Positions 43,831 to 55,887 of a stretch of 64,000 bases of DNA are shown piece by piece. The notes under the pieces were generated by a model that had not been told where the DNA came from, ran no database searches, and saw nothing but the letters and a program-made list of their open reading frames with translations. Every line of letters starts with the position of its first letter. The stretch's first letter is position 1. The position numbers were made by a program, and so were the translations under genes. The stretch is from Prorocentrum cordatum. Lineage: Eukaryota > Sar > Dinophyceae > Prorocentrales > Prorocentraceae. The stretch is from the NCBI GenBank assembly GCA_963575745.1, contig CAUYUJ010017627.1, positions 511,472-575,471 on the forward strand, in the 5' to 3' direction.

Positions 43831-45040
43831 CAATACCCCTCTTGTCTGCGACCGAGAGACTTCATTGATTCGCTGCTCGTTCGCCTTACACCACCGCCCG
43901 TTCGTTCTAACTTCGCGATGGCATGAATTGTATTGTGTTCCCACTTACATGTTGATCATCTAACTTCAGCTCTTCCTGACATGGATCAGATAGCACATGT
44001 GACCTATTCCAGCGCTTTGGGGAAATGGGCAGTCTGGTGAAAGGACTACGCAAGATGTAGAGAATAACGGAAGGGGATGAGCAACATTTGGACCGAGCGC
44101 GTTTGCAGCCGCGTTTTATTCGAGTTTGCTTCGCATTTGCGGACGTTGACACACGAGCATTTCGCGCCTATGTCTTTCGCGAAATGTATTTCGACAGTTT
44201 CGCTCTGCGAGCCGCATCTGACGTGCACACCTTGTGCGAGCGCCGCGCCCTGCTGTTCGCGACGCGCGCAAGGGAGCTGAACGGCCCTCCAGGTGGATCC
44301 ACCCAGCAAAGCCAGCACGTCTTGATCTGGAGGGGCTTGGCGCAGGTACCCACACACATGGTGGTGGCGATGGTGACGGAGACGGTGATGATGAAAATGA
44401 CGACGACAGGTAAAATTGTGATGTAGGTGTCGAATTCGGCCTTGACTGCGGTGATGGTGACGATGCTCCCAGCGATCCGGTTCATTGATTGTTTCAAAGT
44501 TGGGTCCTCGGAAGTCCCGACCTGCTCCCTGGAACCAGTGTTTCATCCTGGGTAGTTTCTTGACTGTCACGGGGCCCAGCGAGGGCCCGCAGAGGCCGAA
44601 CATCGCGAAACATTGCAGCATTTGCTTGCCATTGTGTTGCAGTGCTGGGATGATGTTGATATGGTGATGCTGGCCTCTGTCCCCTGCCCGTGCCCCCGCA
44701 GACGGTCGCCAGGGGACTCCCGGCCCTCGCCCGCAGGACTTGCTGGCGGCGAACCAGTGCCTTCTGGTGGACTTGCGGGGGGAAGACCGCAGCTCGGGCC
44801 TGATCGAGGCCGGCCTGGCCTGGTGTGGGCGGACGAACGGGGGGGGGGGCCAGATGAGACAGAGCAAGCGTGTGCGCGGTGCGGTCGGTTTGGCTGCGTC
44901 GCAGTTGGTGGCATCCGGTGGGTTTGATTCGGTGGGTTGCTGCGCGGCTGCGCCATTACAGGGTACGTTCTGGCTGTCGGTTTTGGTCGGTATCGGTTTC
45001 GCTGTCGGTTCGGTTGGTTTTCAGTAGTGCAAAGGAAAAA
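43831..45040. other. no recognisable gene
   Basis: Several overlapping short frames on both strands; a GGTGATGGTGACG-type patch lies at 44358-44465. Nothing that I can assign. Confidence 0.45.
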
Positions 45041-45470
45041 AAGGCAATGCAGAGCAATGCAACGCAGAACACAGCAATACAAAGCAAGGTATACAAACAC
45101 AAAGCAGCGCAAAGCACTACGACGCAATGCAAAGTGATGCAACACACTGACATTCGATTGCAAAGCAAAAACAAGCTATACATATTAATAATACAAATCA
45201 ATGCAGACAAATGTCAAGCAATGCGACGCACTGCAATCCAATGCAGATCAATACAATGCAATGCAAAGCAATGCGCTGCATTGCACAGCAACGCAATGCT
45301 ATGCCAACAACTTTAACGCAAAGCAGTGCAAAGCATTGTAGCGTAACGCGAAGCAGCGCAAATCAATGCAATGCGAAGAAATGCAATGCGGCGCAACCAA
45401 TTGTTCAGCAATGCAATATAGTACAAACCGTTGCACAGCAATTCGAATGAACTCAAATCAATGCAACGAG
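45041..45470. repeat. AATGC/AAAGC pentamer array
   Basis: GCAATGCAAAGCAATGCAAC-type sequence of about 430 bp, diverged. Confidence 0.85.
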
Positions 45471-46027
45471 CGAGTCTAGCACAATCAACATCGTGACCAA
45501 GATGATGTGGCGACGGACGGCGACCACGAATAACCACAAGCAGGCCGGACCAGCGCACAGACCCAGTTGCAAGCCTAGCACAGTCAAAATCGTAACCACA
45601 ATGGTGCAGGGACGGGCGGCGGTGACGGGCGGCCACAAGCCGGCTGAACCGACGCAGCGGCCCAGTATTCCTTACGAGATGAGCGAGAGCCCCTGAGTGT
45701 AAGCACTAATTGGGGAACAAAAACTAGATTCAGCCCGAGCAGCCGTCTGCAGGCTCAAGCTGAATGATCGTTGAACATTTGATCTGAGAATTGTCCCGTC
45801 TGATGCCTATGCTGGGCCTTCGAGGAGCAAATCTTGGAGGTTATCGTGCGCGTTTTGGGATGGCATGCGTTGTCTCGAGACCCCCGAATCATCAGGGCTT
45901 GGGGTGGTTGGGGGTCTGGTTCGCGCCTCGGGGTGCCATTCCGGAGTTGCCCCGGACTTAGCGTCCAACCCATTCCGGAGCATCGGGGTTGGGGGTGGTC
46001 AGGGATAAGTATGGGTTCGAGCGTCGG

Positions 46028-46195
46028 CAGCCCCAATTGGGGTTATCCCAGACCAGAGGTATCTTGGATCACTCGGGCCCTCGAATTGTCTGGAGACCCC
46101 TTAGGTACTTTGGCGGTCTCTCGGGCCTGGGGCAGCGCACGGCGCCCCCACTAGGTGCCCCCCCCCAGGAAGGGAAGGGATCCATTGAAGAATAT
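46028..46195 (+). repeat. dispersed ~170-bp repeat, copy 1 (left of satellite block 2)
   Basis: Shares GGTTATCCCAGACC..., TCGAATTGTCTGGAGA and CGGCGCCCCCACTAGGTGCC with 62259-62440 in the same orientation. The two copies flank satellite block 2 with Element 2 inside it. Confidence 0.75.
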
Positions 46196-46309
46196 TCTTT
46201 TTTTCCAACCCTCCTGCGTTGCGTTCTCGTTTTGTGAGGAGCACTGCTCGCACGTCTTCTCCTTCACCCCCGCTCTTCCTCCTGCCTCCTCCTGCCTCCT
46301 TCTCCGCTG

Positions 46310-48059
46310 TTCCCTGGGTGGCTGCGAGCTGTGCAACTGTCACCACTTTCGAGGGCTCCTGGGAGTCACGGCGGAGTCGGGTAGTTAACGGACCGTTTGA
46401 GACCTCGCAGCTTTTTTGGTGGTTGCGAACTCTACGTCTGCCATGGGCTCCTGGTAGGCATGGCGGAGTCGGGGAGTACACAGACAATGTGAGACCTCGC
46501 AGCTCCCTGGGTGGCAACGAAGTGTGAAACTGTCGCCACTTTCGTGGGCTCCTGGGTGAACGAGCGGAAACGGAGGCCACGCGCACCCAACCAGGACCTC
46601 GTCGTTTTTTGGGTGGTTGCGAAGTGTGCAACTGTCGCCACTTTCGTGGGCTCTTGGGAGGTCCAGCGAAGTCGAGGGCCACGCGCACTCATTTGGAAAC
46701 TCGCTGCTCCTCGGGGGGCTGCGAACTGTGCAACTGGCGCCACTTTTGTGGGCAACTGGCAGGTCCAGCGGAGTCGGGGGCCACGCGCACCCATTTGATA
46801 CCTCGCTGCTCCTTGGAATGCGTTGGCGGTCGACGCAGCCGTTTGGCGGTCTGCATTCGGGACGCGTTTGGCGCACCAGCATAAATTTCAAGTCATTGCA
46901 GTGCCCACGCACCCACAGGACGCACGGCTTACTTATTCTTTGTTCATGGGAATGCGTCGAATTGCGCAAGTGAGGTCCAGCGGAGTCGGGGCCACGCGGC
47001 CACGCGGGTCCAGCCGAGACATCGCTGCTCTTGGGGAGGCTACGAAGTGCGCAATTGTCGCCACTGCCGTAGGCTCGTGGGAGGCACGGCGGAGGTGAGG
47101 GCAGCGCAGATCGTGCATATTGGCGATGTGTTCTTCCGTATGAGTTCAGGCAAATGTTCGCCTCGCGTGGAGAAGGGCTTGGGTACCTCTCGTGTAATGT
47201 CCCAGCGTTCTTGTGTTGGGTTCTCGTTTTGAATAGAGCGCTGCGGTCGCACACCTTCTTCTTCTTCCTCTCATTGTCCTTCCCCACTCCTCCCACAACT
47301 GTCACCACATTCGCGAGCTATTGGGAGGTACGGCGGAGTCGGGTAGTAAACTTACCATTTGAGACTTCGCAGCTCCCTGGGTGGCTGCGAGCTCTACAAA
47401 CCGTCGCCACAGTCGTGGGCTCCTGGGAGGCACCGCGGAGTCGGGGAATGAACAGACCATTTGACACCTCGCAGCACCTTGGGTGTCTGCGAACTGCGCA
47501 AGTGCAGCCAGCTTTGTGGGCTCCTTGGGGGCACGGCGGAGTCGGGGAGCAAAAAGACAAGTTGATACCTCGCAGCTCCCTGGAATGTTGCTCCGTTGCA
47601 CGGCTACTAATGCGCGATTGTCGCCACTTTCGTGGGCTCCTGGGAGGCACGGCGGAGTCTGGGCGTAAACGGCCCAGCCGAGACCTCGCAGCTCCCTAGG
47701 TAGCTGCGAATTGCGCAATCGTCGCCACTTCTGTGGGCTCCTGGGGGGCACGGCGGATCCGGGAGTAAAACAGACCATTTGAAGCCTCGCAGCTACCTGG
47801 GTGGTTGCTAACTCTTCAATAGTCGCAACTTTGGTGGGCGCTTGGGAGGCACGAGGGAGTCGGGGAGTAAACCGCACAGCCAAGACCTCGCAGCTCCCTA
47901 GGTAGCTGGTATCTGCTCAACCGTCGCCACTTTTGTGGGCTCCTGGGAGGCACGGCGGAGTCGGGTAGCAAGCAGGCCATTTGAAGCCTCGCAGCTCTTT
48001 GGGGGGCGGTGGGCTCCTCGGAGGCACGGCGGAGTCGGGGAGCAAGCGGACCCAGCCGG
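46310..48059. repeat. ~101-bp satellite, block 2 left part, linker at 47080-47300
   Basis: About 15 units of the same satellite as block 1, with a tail-plus-header linker in the middle. It ends at ACCCAGCCGG where Element 2 is inserted; the unit resumes at 61031 (GCCGGGACCTCGCAG). Confidence 0.85.
48055..48059 (+). other. target-site duplication of Element 2, left copy
   Basis: GCCGG here and at 61031-61035. Removing the element and one copy restores ACCCAGCCGGGACCTCGCAG, the normal satellite sequence. Confidence 0.8.
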
Positions 48060-48258
48060 TGTGGTATGGATCGGCGCGCAGCGCCTGGAATGCTTTTGCT
48101 GTGAGCGCGGCTCGAACAACTGGCGTAGCACTAAAGCCAAGGGCCCTGAGAAATAAAAATGGCAGCAGCGAGCAAGGAATAAAACCGCAGGCCCCTCGAG
48201 GCTTCTGGGGAAACCCTCCCGGGCCTCTTACATTCCTAGGGAGTGAGCTTGATTCACA
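48060..48258 (-). repeat. Element 2 3' LTR
   Basis: 199 bp, TGTGGTATGG to TTGATTCACA on the plus strand, so ends are TG...CA in either orientation. Pairs with 60832-61030. Confidence 0.88.
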
Positions 48259-48266
48259 CTCCTCCT
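48259..48266 (-). promoter_or_regulatory. Element 2 polypurine tract
   Basis: On the minus strand CCTAGGAGGAG runs directly into the LTR start TGTGAATC. This is the expected site and composition for plus-strand priming. Confidence 0.65.
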
Positions 48267-49300
48267 AGGACATGCTCGGATCGCCGTCTCGGGCGTCAGA
48301 GCGGGGACTATAGCAGACAAGTCACTCGCCGGCAAAAACCGCGGAGATAAGCAAGCAAACGGCTTGCATTGTATAGCATACAAGGTATACTCAGCAATGT
48401 CCAGGGTTCGATCGCGATGCGACAAAACCCAAAAGATACAGCCATCTTCTCAAGATACTAAACGGGTACGATCGTCATCACAAACAAAAAACTGTGCGCA
48501 CTGTAACGGATGCAGGTTCTCGAAACACGGTGGGTTACGAGTGGATTTTTTACCTGGATGTAGAAACAGCGATATCGCAATACGTAAATTTTGACCTGGC
48601 GTAGTGTTGGCAACGATGCGGAATCCATAAATCTTGAACGAGCGTATAGTATGGGCGGTAGAACATTTCCAGTCCGATCGGCCAAACTGCCGTCAGACCA
48701 AGCTGGTTTGTCCGCTAAATCAGATCCCCGCCAAACATTTCTGCCTGTGAGCTTCCACCAGCGGCCCTTGAGGTCATTCATCACACTCTCCGGGAAGATC
48801 GTGAAATCGGGATTTCCGAAATGATGATGCCGAGAAGCCGCGATGCGTGCTTCTTGCAGGTTTTGCAAGTGATGTATACACTATGCGGGTTGTGGCCGAT
48901 GACACATCATGATGAATGCCAGTCACGCAACTGAGCATGTCGTTCGGCTGCACAGTCGGGGAGGATCCGCTCCACGACACACCACTGGCTGATGAGGCTG
49001 AAACGGAACTCGATGAATTCGTCACGGAAACCACGGCTGGTAATGCGGGAGCCGAATTCTTTACGCTTCGCGTATCCCCACCAGCCCATCTCACAACAGC
49101 AACTCTTGCGAAGCGTGCCGACAGTTGTGTTGTTCAGGCGTGTGTCCGCTTGGCCCCGCATATCTCCCCTGTTCCTCCTTCTTCCCGCCTCCTTGTACAT
49201 CCTCCTTGTGGGGGCAGCGGGAGAAGGACGACGCGGAAGAGGAGGGAGAGAAAGCGGTGGGAGGCAAGAGGGACTCAGCGGAGAGGACGATCTCAGCGAC
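48267..49300. other. unassigned 3' region of Element 2
   Basis: A minus-strand frame at 48458-48868 reads 136 protein-like residues (includes FPESVMNDLKGRWWKLTGRN) but has no ATG start and no recognised motif. The rest shows nothing that I can name. Confidence 0.35.
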
Positions 49301-49301
49301 T

Positions 49302-49885
<584 letters not shown>

Positions 49886-49984
49886 ATTTCCAGTATGTAG
49901 TGCAACGAGTCTGAGTAGTAATAGAAGTACAAGTAGTAGTAATCGTAGGGGAAAGGGTAGTAGTAGATGTCTTTTGGAAGCTGC

Positions 49985-50625
49985 TCGGAGGCCTCTTGGG
50001 GCGTCTTCGGCGCCTCTTGGCGCATCTTGGGGACCTCTTGGGGGTATCTGTGGGACCTCCTGCAGGCGTCGTGGTGCCTCCTGGGGATCTCTTGTGGCCC
50101 ATCTGGGGACCTCTTGGGGCCATATGGTGGACCTCTGGGGGCCCTCTTGGGGGGCTTGTCTGGGCGCTGCCCCTCCTCCTGGTGTGACTCGTTCGGGCTC
50201 GTCGTGGTGTGAGTCGTTCGAGGCGCGCGTCGTGGTGTGAGTCGCTCGGGCTCCTCGTGGTGTGAATGGGTCGCGCGCCTCGTCCTGGTAGGAGTCGTTC
50301 GGGGTCCTCCTTCTGGCGTGAGTCGTTCGGGTTCTTCGTGGTATGAGTCGTTCGGGCCCCTCGTCCTGGTGTGAGTCGTTCGGGCTCCTCGTGGGGCCTC
50401 TTGGCGGCCTCTTGGAGCCTCTTGGGGCCTCTTGGGGGCCTCGTGGGGGCCTCTTGGGGGCCTCTTGGGGGCCTCCTGGGGCCTCTGGGGGCCTCTTGGG
50501 GGTCTCTTGGGGGCCTCTTGGGGGCCTCTTGGGGCCTCTTGGGTGCCTCTTGGGGGCCTCTTGGAGGCCTCTTGGGAGGCTCCTGGGGGCCTCTGGGGGC
50601 CATCTTGGGGCCTCTTGCGACCTCC
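49985..50625. repeat. GGCCTCTTGGGG arrays around a ~30-bp GTGAGTCGTTCGGGC repeat
   Basis: GGGGCCTCTTGG words fill 49985-50165 and 50390-50625. Between them (50170-50395) about eight copies of GGTGTGAGTCGTTCGGGCTC with variable joints form a separate array. Confidence 0.8.
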
Positions 50626-50985
50626 TCAGAAGCGCAAAGAAGCGCTGCCCCCTGAGAAGGACAAAATGAGCCCAAAACCATAGTAAAAACAATGATTTTG
50701 CTATGAAGGAAGATGAGCGCGGCCCCCTTCGGGAGGCCAAAATGGGGCCACTACCATCGTAAAAGCAAGGATTTTGGCTTCACAGAAGAGGAGGGGGCTA
50801 CAAGAGGGTCCCCCCGTCGGAGCCAGAATCCTCGTGAGGGTAGTCGTTTTTTGGCCCTCCCAGGCGTCGAAAAAGACCCCCCTGACCACCCGCGGGACTC
50901 CCTCTCCAGGCCCAGGGGGAGGGGGTACACCGCACTCACATCTATACCCCTGGGTGGGTGTATGTGCGGCCGTTTTTGCGCTGTC
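50626..50985. other. no recognisable gene
   Basis: Unique sequence between two arrays, including AAAACCATAGTAAAAACAATG and a diverged second copy of it near 50752-50772. Confidence 0.4.
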
Positions 50986-51335
50986 ATGTGCGCGCATGTG
51001 CGCGGCATGTGCCAGTCATGTGCCAGGCCTGTGCGGTCCTTCTTGGATGGACTTCCTACTGTGCACGTCGTGCCCGGGCATGTGCGGGGGCATGTGCGCT
51101 GTGTTTTGATGTATCCATCATACGCACATGCACGCACAGTCCGACGCACATGCGCGCACATGCCTGCACATGCGGGAGGTGTTCGAGAATCGCAGATCTG
51201 TCATCGGCACATGCACGCACATGCCTGTGCAACCTCTCTTCGGGAGGCCGCGCGGGCCCGCACATGCACGCACATGCGGTGAAGCGCGCGGGCGCACATG
51301 CGTGCACATCCCAATGCACATGCACGCTCATGCCC
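50986..51335. repeat. ACATGCGCGC-type repeat
   Basis: CACATGCACGCACATGCC and CATGTGCG words repeat with changing strand sense. A smaller patch recurs at 52845-53020. Confidence 0.8.
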
Positions 51336-51544
51336 TAGGAGCTGTCTGGGACCCCTGTGCCTCCAATGCCTCCTGGCCTTCGCAGAGCTAACCTGGGGCG
51401 TGCCAGGGTTTCCTGAAAGAGTTTGTTGTGCGTTTAGACTCGCCCGCTGCTGGCGGGGGCGGTTATTCGCCCGGTTCGTGAGCTGGCGGTGGCGCGCCCG
51501 CCTAATAAAATACTCTCCCGCGCGCCTTCTCAGCTCGGCCGGAG

Positions 51545-51695
51545 AAGCAGGGATGGGGGGGGGGAGGTGGAGGGGGGGGGAGGAGGGGGGGGCGGAGGAG
51601 GCGGGCGCCCCCGGCCACTGGCCAGCCTGCCTGTTCGGCTCGGCCAGAGGAGAAGGAGGAGGAGGAGGAGGAGGAGGAGGAGGAGGAGGAGGTGA
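51545..51695. repeat. G-rich and (GGA)n tract
   Basis: GGGGGGG runs followed by about ten GGA triplets. Confidence 0.85.
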
Positions 51696-51954
51696 GAGTT
51701 GCGAGGCTGTCTCAGGCGAAAGTGGCTTGACGGCCCGAGCTCAGGGAATCTCGGAATCGCTGGCCTGGCTCGGCCACCGGCGAGCTCGGCCTGTGCGAAT
51801 ACTGTGCGTACCTGTGCAGTGCATGTGCGGGACGTGCAAGAATGCCGGGGCCGGCGTTCGTCTCCGGACGCCGGCGCGTTCGCGTCTGGCCAGTTCCGCG
51901 TGAGACGTCGTCGGCAATTTGGAGGCCGACGTGCTTTGACATGAAGTGATCTGG

Positions 51955-52835
51955 CCACCTTCGCCTGAGACATCCTCGCAACTCTGGTCTCGGAGATGCC
52001 CTGCCCCATGGTGGCCCGGCCACTTTCGCTTGAGACATCCTCGGGACTCTGGGTTTCGAGACGCCCTGAGCTGAGGTGGTTAGACCACTTTCGCATGAGA
52101 CATCCTCGCAACTCTGACCTCAGAGATCTCCTGCCCCATGCTGGTCAGGCCACGGTCGCCTGAGACATCCTCGCAAGTCTCGATTCCGATATGCGCCGAG
52201 CTGAGGTGGTCAGCCACTGTCGCCTGAGACATCTTCGCAACCCTGATCTCAATGATGCCCTGCTCGATAGTGTCTCGGCCCCTTTCGCCTGAGACATCCT
52301 CGCAACTCTGGGTTCCGAGACGCCCTGAGTTGAGGTGGTTAGACCACTTTCGCTTTAGACATCCTCGCCCGAGATGCCCTGAGTTGAGCTGTTCAGGCCA
52401 CTTTTGCCTGAGACATCCTCGCAACTCTGACCTCAATGATGCCCTGCTCCATAGTGTCTCGGCCTTTTTCGCCTGAGACCCTCGCAACTCTGGGTTCTGA
52501 GATGCCCTGAGCAGGTGGTCAGGCCAGTCCTGCCTGAGACATCCTCGCAACTCTGGGCTCCGAGATGCCCTGGGCTGAGGTGGTCAGACCACTCTCCCCA
52601 GAGACATCCTCGCAACTCTGACCTCAGAGATCTCTTGCCCCATGGTGGTCAGGCCACTTTCGCTTGAGACATCCTCACAACTCAGACCTCGGAGGTGTCC
52701 TGCCCCATGGTCGTCTGGTCACCTTGACCAGCGACATCCTCGCCACTCTGGTTTCCAAGATGCCCTGCCCCATGGTGATCCGGCCACGCTTGCCTGAGAC
52801 ATCCTCGGAACTCTGAGTTGCGAAATAACCCGAGC
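51955..52835. repeat. ~62-68-bp tandem repeat, about 14 units
   Basis: Each unit holds TTTCGCCTGAGACATCCTCG, CAACTCTG and a GATGCCCTG...GGTGGTCAGGCCAC part. GACATCCTCG recurs at 51969, 52034, 52096, 52164, 52228 and 52293. It lies inside Element 2 between the pol remnant and the 3' LTR. Confidence 0.9.
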
Positions 52836-52879
52836 TCAGGTGGTCTCTGCGGCATGTGCGGGCATGTGCGTCTATGCTT

Positions 52880-54099
52880 TCAGAGTTTTGCTTGACCGTG
52901 CATTCGACTGTGCGTCGGACGGTGTGGCATGTGCGCGCATGTGCGGCAATGCTGTTGAGGCTTTTGTATATTTGCATGGGCATGTGCATGCGACTGTGCG
53001 GCATGTGCCTGCATGTGCGGCCCCTTCCGGACCACAATTTCAAAGTGAGCACTATAGAAGTGAGCGCTATAGAAGTGAGTCCGGTGTAGGGGGAGGGGTA
53101 AACCCCTCCCCGCAGGGGAAGAAGGGGGGTTGGGGGGTTGAGAACAGAGAGAGCTCGCTAAACCACTCACGCCCAAAGGGCTGGTGGGACTTCCTTGCGA
53201 CCTTGCTGATCTTGACGGTCCTGATCCCCGTGCTGATGCTGCGGTATATGGTGTTGGCGGTGGCGGTGCGATGGCAGGCGGTGGTTTTGTCGGTACTTGC
53301 GGCGGTGGCGGCTGCTGAATCGTAGCAGATGCTTCTGAACTCGATGCCTGTGCGCTGCTGAAAACGCTCGCATGGGACATCGTGATGTCGCCATCGTGAT
53401 CTCGATCCTCTGGAATCGTAGGTGGTATGTTGCGGCGTCTGCCGAGCATGCGGCCGTCCCAGCCAGGGTGCTCGCCCATGGCCTTCGCCTCGGCGGCGCT
53501 CTCCACGTTGGCGATCGCGTTGTTCTGCGTCAGGATCGTTCAGAGCGTCATGAAGATGCCGAAACCGATAGTCATGCCGAGGACCAGAGTGAACGTCAGC
53601 AGGCAAATATAGAAGCTGTAGTCCGGCATAGTCGGCGTGGGCGCAGGCTGTCCCTTGACCTTGCCGAGGCAGGTGAACAGGACTGATGCGAGCATGGCAG
53701 CGTGTGGCTGCCGGGCCCCATGGGTGTGTTTGCGAGCCCCGAAGAACGACAGCAGGACGCCCGCTTCCATCGACTTCGTCAAGGCGTCCGCTTCCATGGC
53801 CCAGGTCGGGATCCAGCTGAGCTTGAGCGCGCTGTTGGGGTGCACGGCCTCCTTGTTCATGGAGGCGACGATGCGGAACCGCTTGTCAGTTGACTGGCCC
53901 AAATCTGAACATATGCGACTGTCTTGTTGAGCGTCTTCGCGTCGGCCACGGTAGCGACGTTGGTGCGTCGAGCTGCAGAGCTAACCGGGCAGGCCATGTC
54001 CACGCGGGTCTGCATTGCTAGCCACAACAGCTGCCCGAGCGTGTGGCGGTAGCGCGTCACCTCGGTGGCGGTGAGCCGGTCCTCAGCACTTTCGGCCAT
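52880..54099 (-). pseudogene. Element 2 RT end, RNase H remnant and C-terminal membrane tail
   Basis: At 54099-53857 the RT connection region is readable (TRYRHTLGQLLWLAMQTRVD), one frame away from the main RT frame. At 53902-53540 the end of RNase H follows (VHPNSALKLSWIPTWAMEAD, ALTKSM), but the RNase H core with its first Asp, Glu and second Asp is missing between the two, a deletion. The frame then encodes a hydrophobic segment (YICLLTFTLVLGMTIGFGIF), meets a TGA at about 53538, and continues in the same frame with an acidic, then Pro-rich tail (NNAIANVESAAEAKAMGEHP). A membrane-type C-terminus after RNase H is unusual. Confidence 0.6.
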
Positions 54100-55540
54100 G
54101 CTGGGCCTTCAAGTCGACGTAGTCCACCCGCGCGGCAGCGGTGGCCTGGGTCACGCGGAATTCGTCGTCAAGCTCGGTAATCGTGCGTCCGCAGTGCTTG
54201 ATGACCCTTTCGACTGGCTTGAGGCGTAGCTTCTTCCCCAGCGATGCGATAGTGGTCTTCCACTTGTTGGAGTTGCTGCGCTGGGTGATTAGGATATCGT
54301 CCACGTGCGAGTGGACCACCGCGGCGAGCTTACCTTCGTCGTAAATGTAGTAGAGGTTCTTCTCGAGCTCGCTCTCCACGAGGCCGTGCTCGGCGAAGAC
54401 CTCCTGCGCGTAGATGTACCACTGCCTCCCGGCGTCGCGCGCCCCGTAGATCGCGCTTGTGGCCATCGCGATCTCGCCAGGCTGAGTCCCCGGCGGCGGG
54501 TTCTTGGCCGGCATGCGCAGGAGCAGTAGCCTATCAATGTTACCCGACAGCAGGTGGGCCGTCATAGCGTCGTAGGACGAGATGCCCCAGTCCTTCTGGG
54601 CCGCGGCAGCTAGGGTCTGGCACGGCGCGCCCCTGGACCCCGCAGGCGCGCCCGCCCTGATCTGCGACCTGTCCTCCTGGCAACCCTGCGCGACCAAGCG
54701 TGCCTTCATGGTGTTCTGGCCCTTGCTGGTCAGCACCCAGCGTGCGCCCACTGGGCGGATGCCAGGGTTACGCCGCAGGAGTTCCTTCAGTTCCTTGGGC
54801 GGGAGCTTCTTGTAGGCGCCGAACCCCGTCCACTTGGGCCACTCGGTCTTCATGGCGGCGTCCATGTTCTTCTTCTCGGTGGCGCTTAGCGCGTCGTACT
54901 TGAGCTCCTTGGCGGTCGCGTTGCCCGTGAGTAGTGCCTCGCAGAGTCGTATACTTGCGTAGAGCTCGTCCGCGTGTTTCTGGAAGTAGTTGTCTAGGAA
55001 GAGGTCGACCTTGTTCGTGTCCTTCGGCCTCTTGAAGCACTTGGGCAGGTCGTCCAAGAGATCCTTGCGCTTGGCAGCGCGCTCGCGGGGTTCGAGCTCG
55101 CGCTGGCGGTCACGTTGCAGTGCCACTGGTGCGTTATCCTGTTGAACTTGGCGCTGCGTCTTGGTGCCGCGCTGGTTCTCGGTGTCCGGCGGGCGCCGCG
55201 ACATCGTCTGCTGGCGCGCCTGCTCCTCCGCAATCTTGGCCCATTCTCGAATCATGTCCGAGCCATCGGGTTCAATGTCGTCGTCGACCGGGCCGTGAGG
55301 GGCAGGTTCGGGAGGTCGAAAATCTGCGGCAGCAGCGGCGGAAGTGGCTGGCCTGAGTCTGAGGCTGAGGCTGGCGCCGGCGGGTCGGCGACCGCTGGTG
55401 GCGGCGGCGGCTCCGCTGGCGGTGGCAGCGGCGGGGGCTGCTGCACGTCTCCTCCCGAAGGCGGTGGGGCCGGTCCCCCACTGCCACTGGCTCCTCCACT
55501 GGTTGCGAAATCGCCTTCTCCTTGGCGGCGCGCCAGCCAC
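54083..55540 (-). pseudogene. Element 2 reverse transcriptase with Pro-rich N-terminal linker
   Basis: From about 55310 down the frame is convincing: acidic/charged start (DDDIEPDGSDMIREWAKIAE), RT fingers (GARWVLTSKG, KARLVAQGCQEDRSQI), catalytic Asp in SSYDAMTAHLL, AIYGARDAGRQWY, and the catalytic pair in HSHVDDILIT (about 54280-54310) intact. Upstream, 55252-55446 in another frame reads Pro/Ala-rich linker (PPPLPPPAEPPPPPAVADP), so a shift lies near 55310. The frame ends at a TGA at 54083 and resumes in the next frame. Shifted ends make it a pseudogene despite the intact core. Confidence 0.75.
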
Positions 55541-55887
55541 TCGGCGTACTCATGGGCACGCTGGCTCGCTTCGGAGTGCTCGATGTTGCCGAAATTGTGC
55601 TGCTGGATGGCTGGCTGCTGATCGGGCGCTGGTAGCGCTGGTGGTGTGGGGGGCTGACCGTCACTGCGGGGGCGCTTCTTCGGCGTCGGCCCCGTCTGAT
55701 CAAGGGGCGCGTCGTCGTCGGCGTCCGGTGGCCCAGCAGGGCCCCCTCCTTCGCCAGGATCGGGCGGAAGGGGGTCCGCCTCCTGCGCCGCCGCCGCCTC
55801 CTCCAGGGCCTGGATGAGGCGCGGGCCCGGAGGTCCCTGGCGGGGCGCCCGGCGGAGGTCCAGGCGGCTGGTTGCCGTTCAGCGCGT

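Noticed and set aside
48458-48868. 136-residue minus-strand gene inside Element 2
   Set aside because: No ATG start, no motif, and it lies in the element's repeat-filled 3' region; kept only as a remark.
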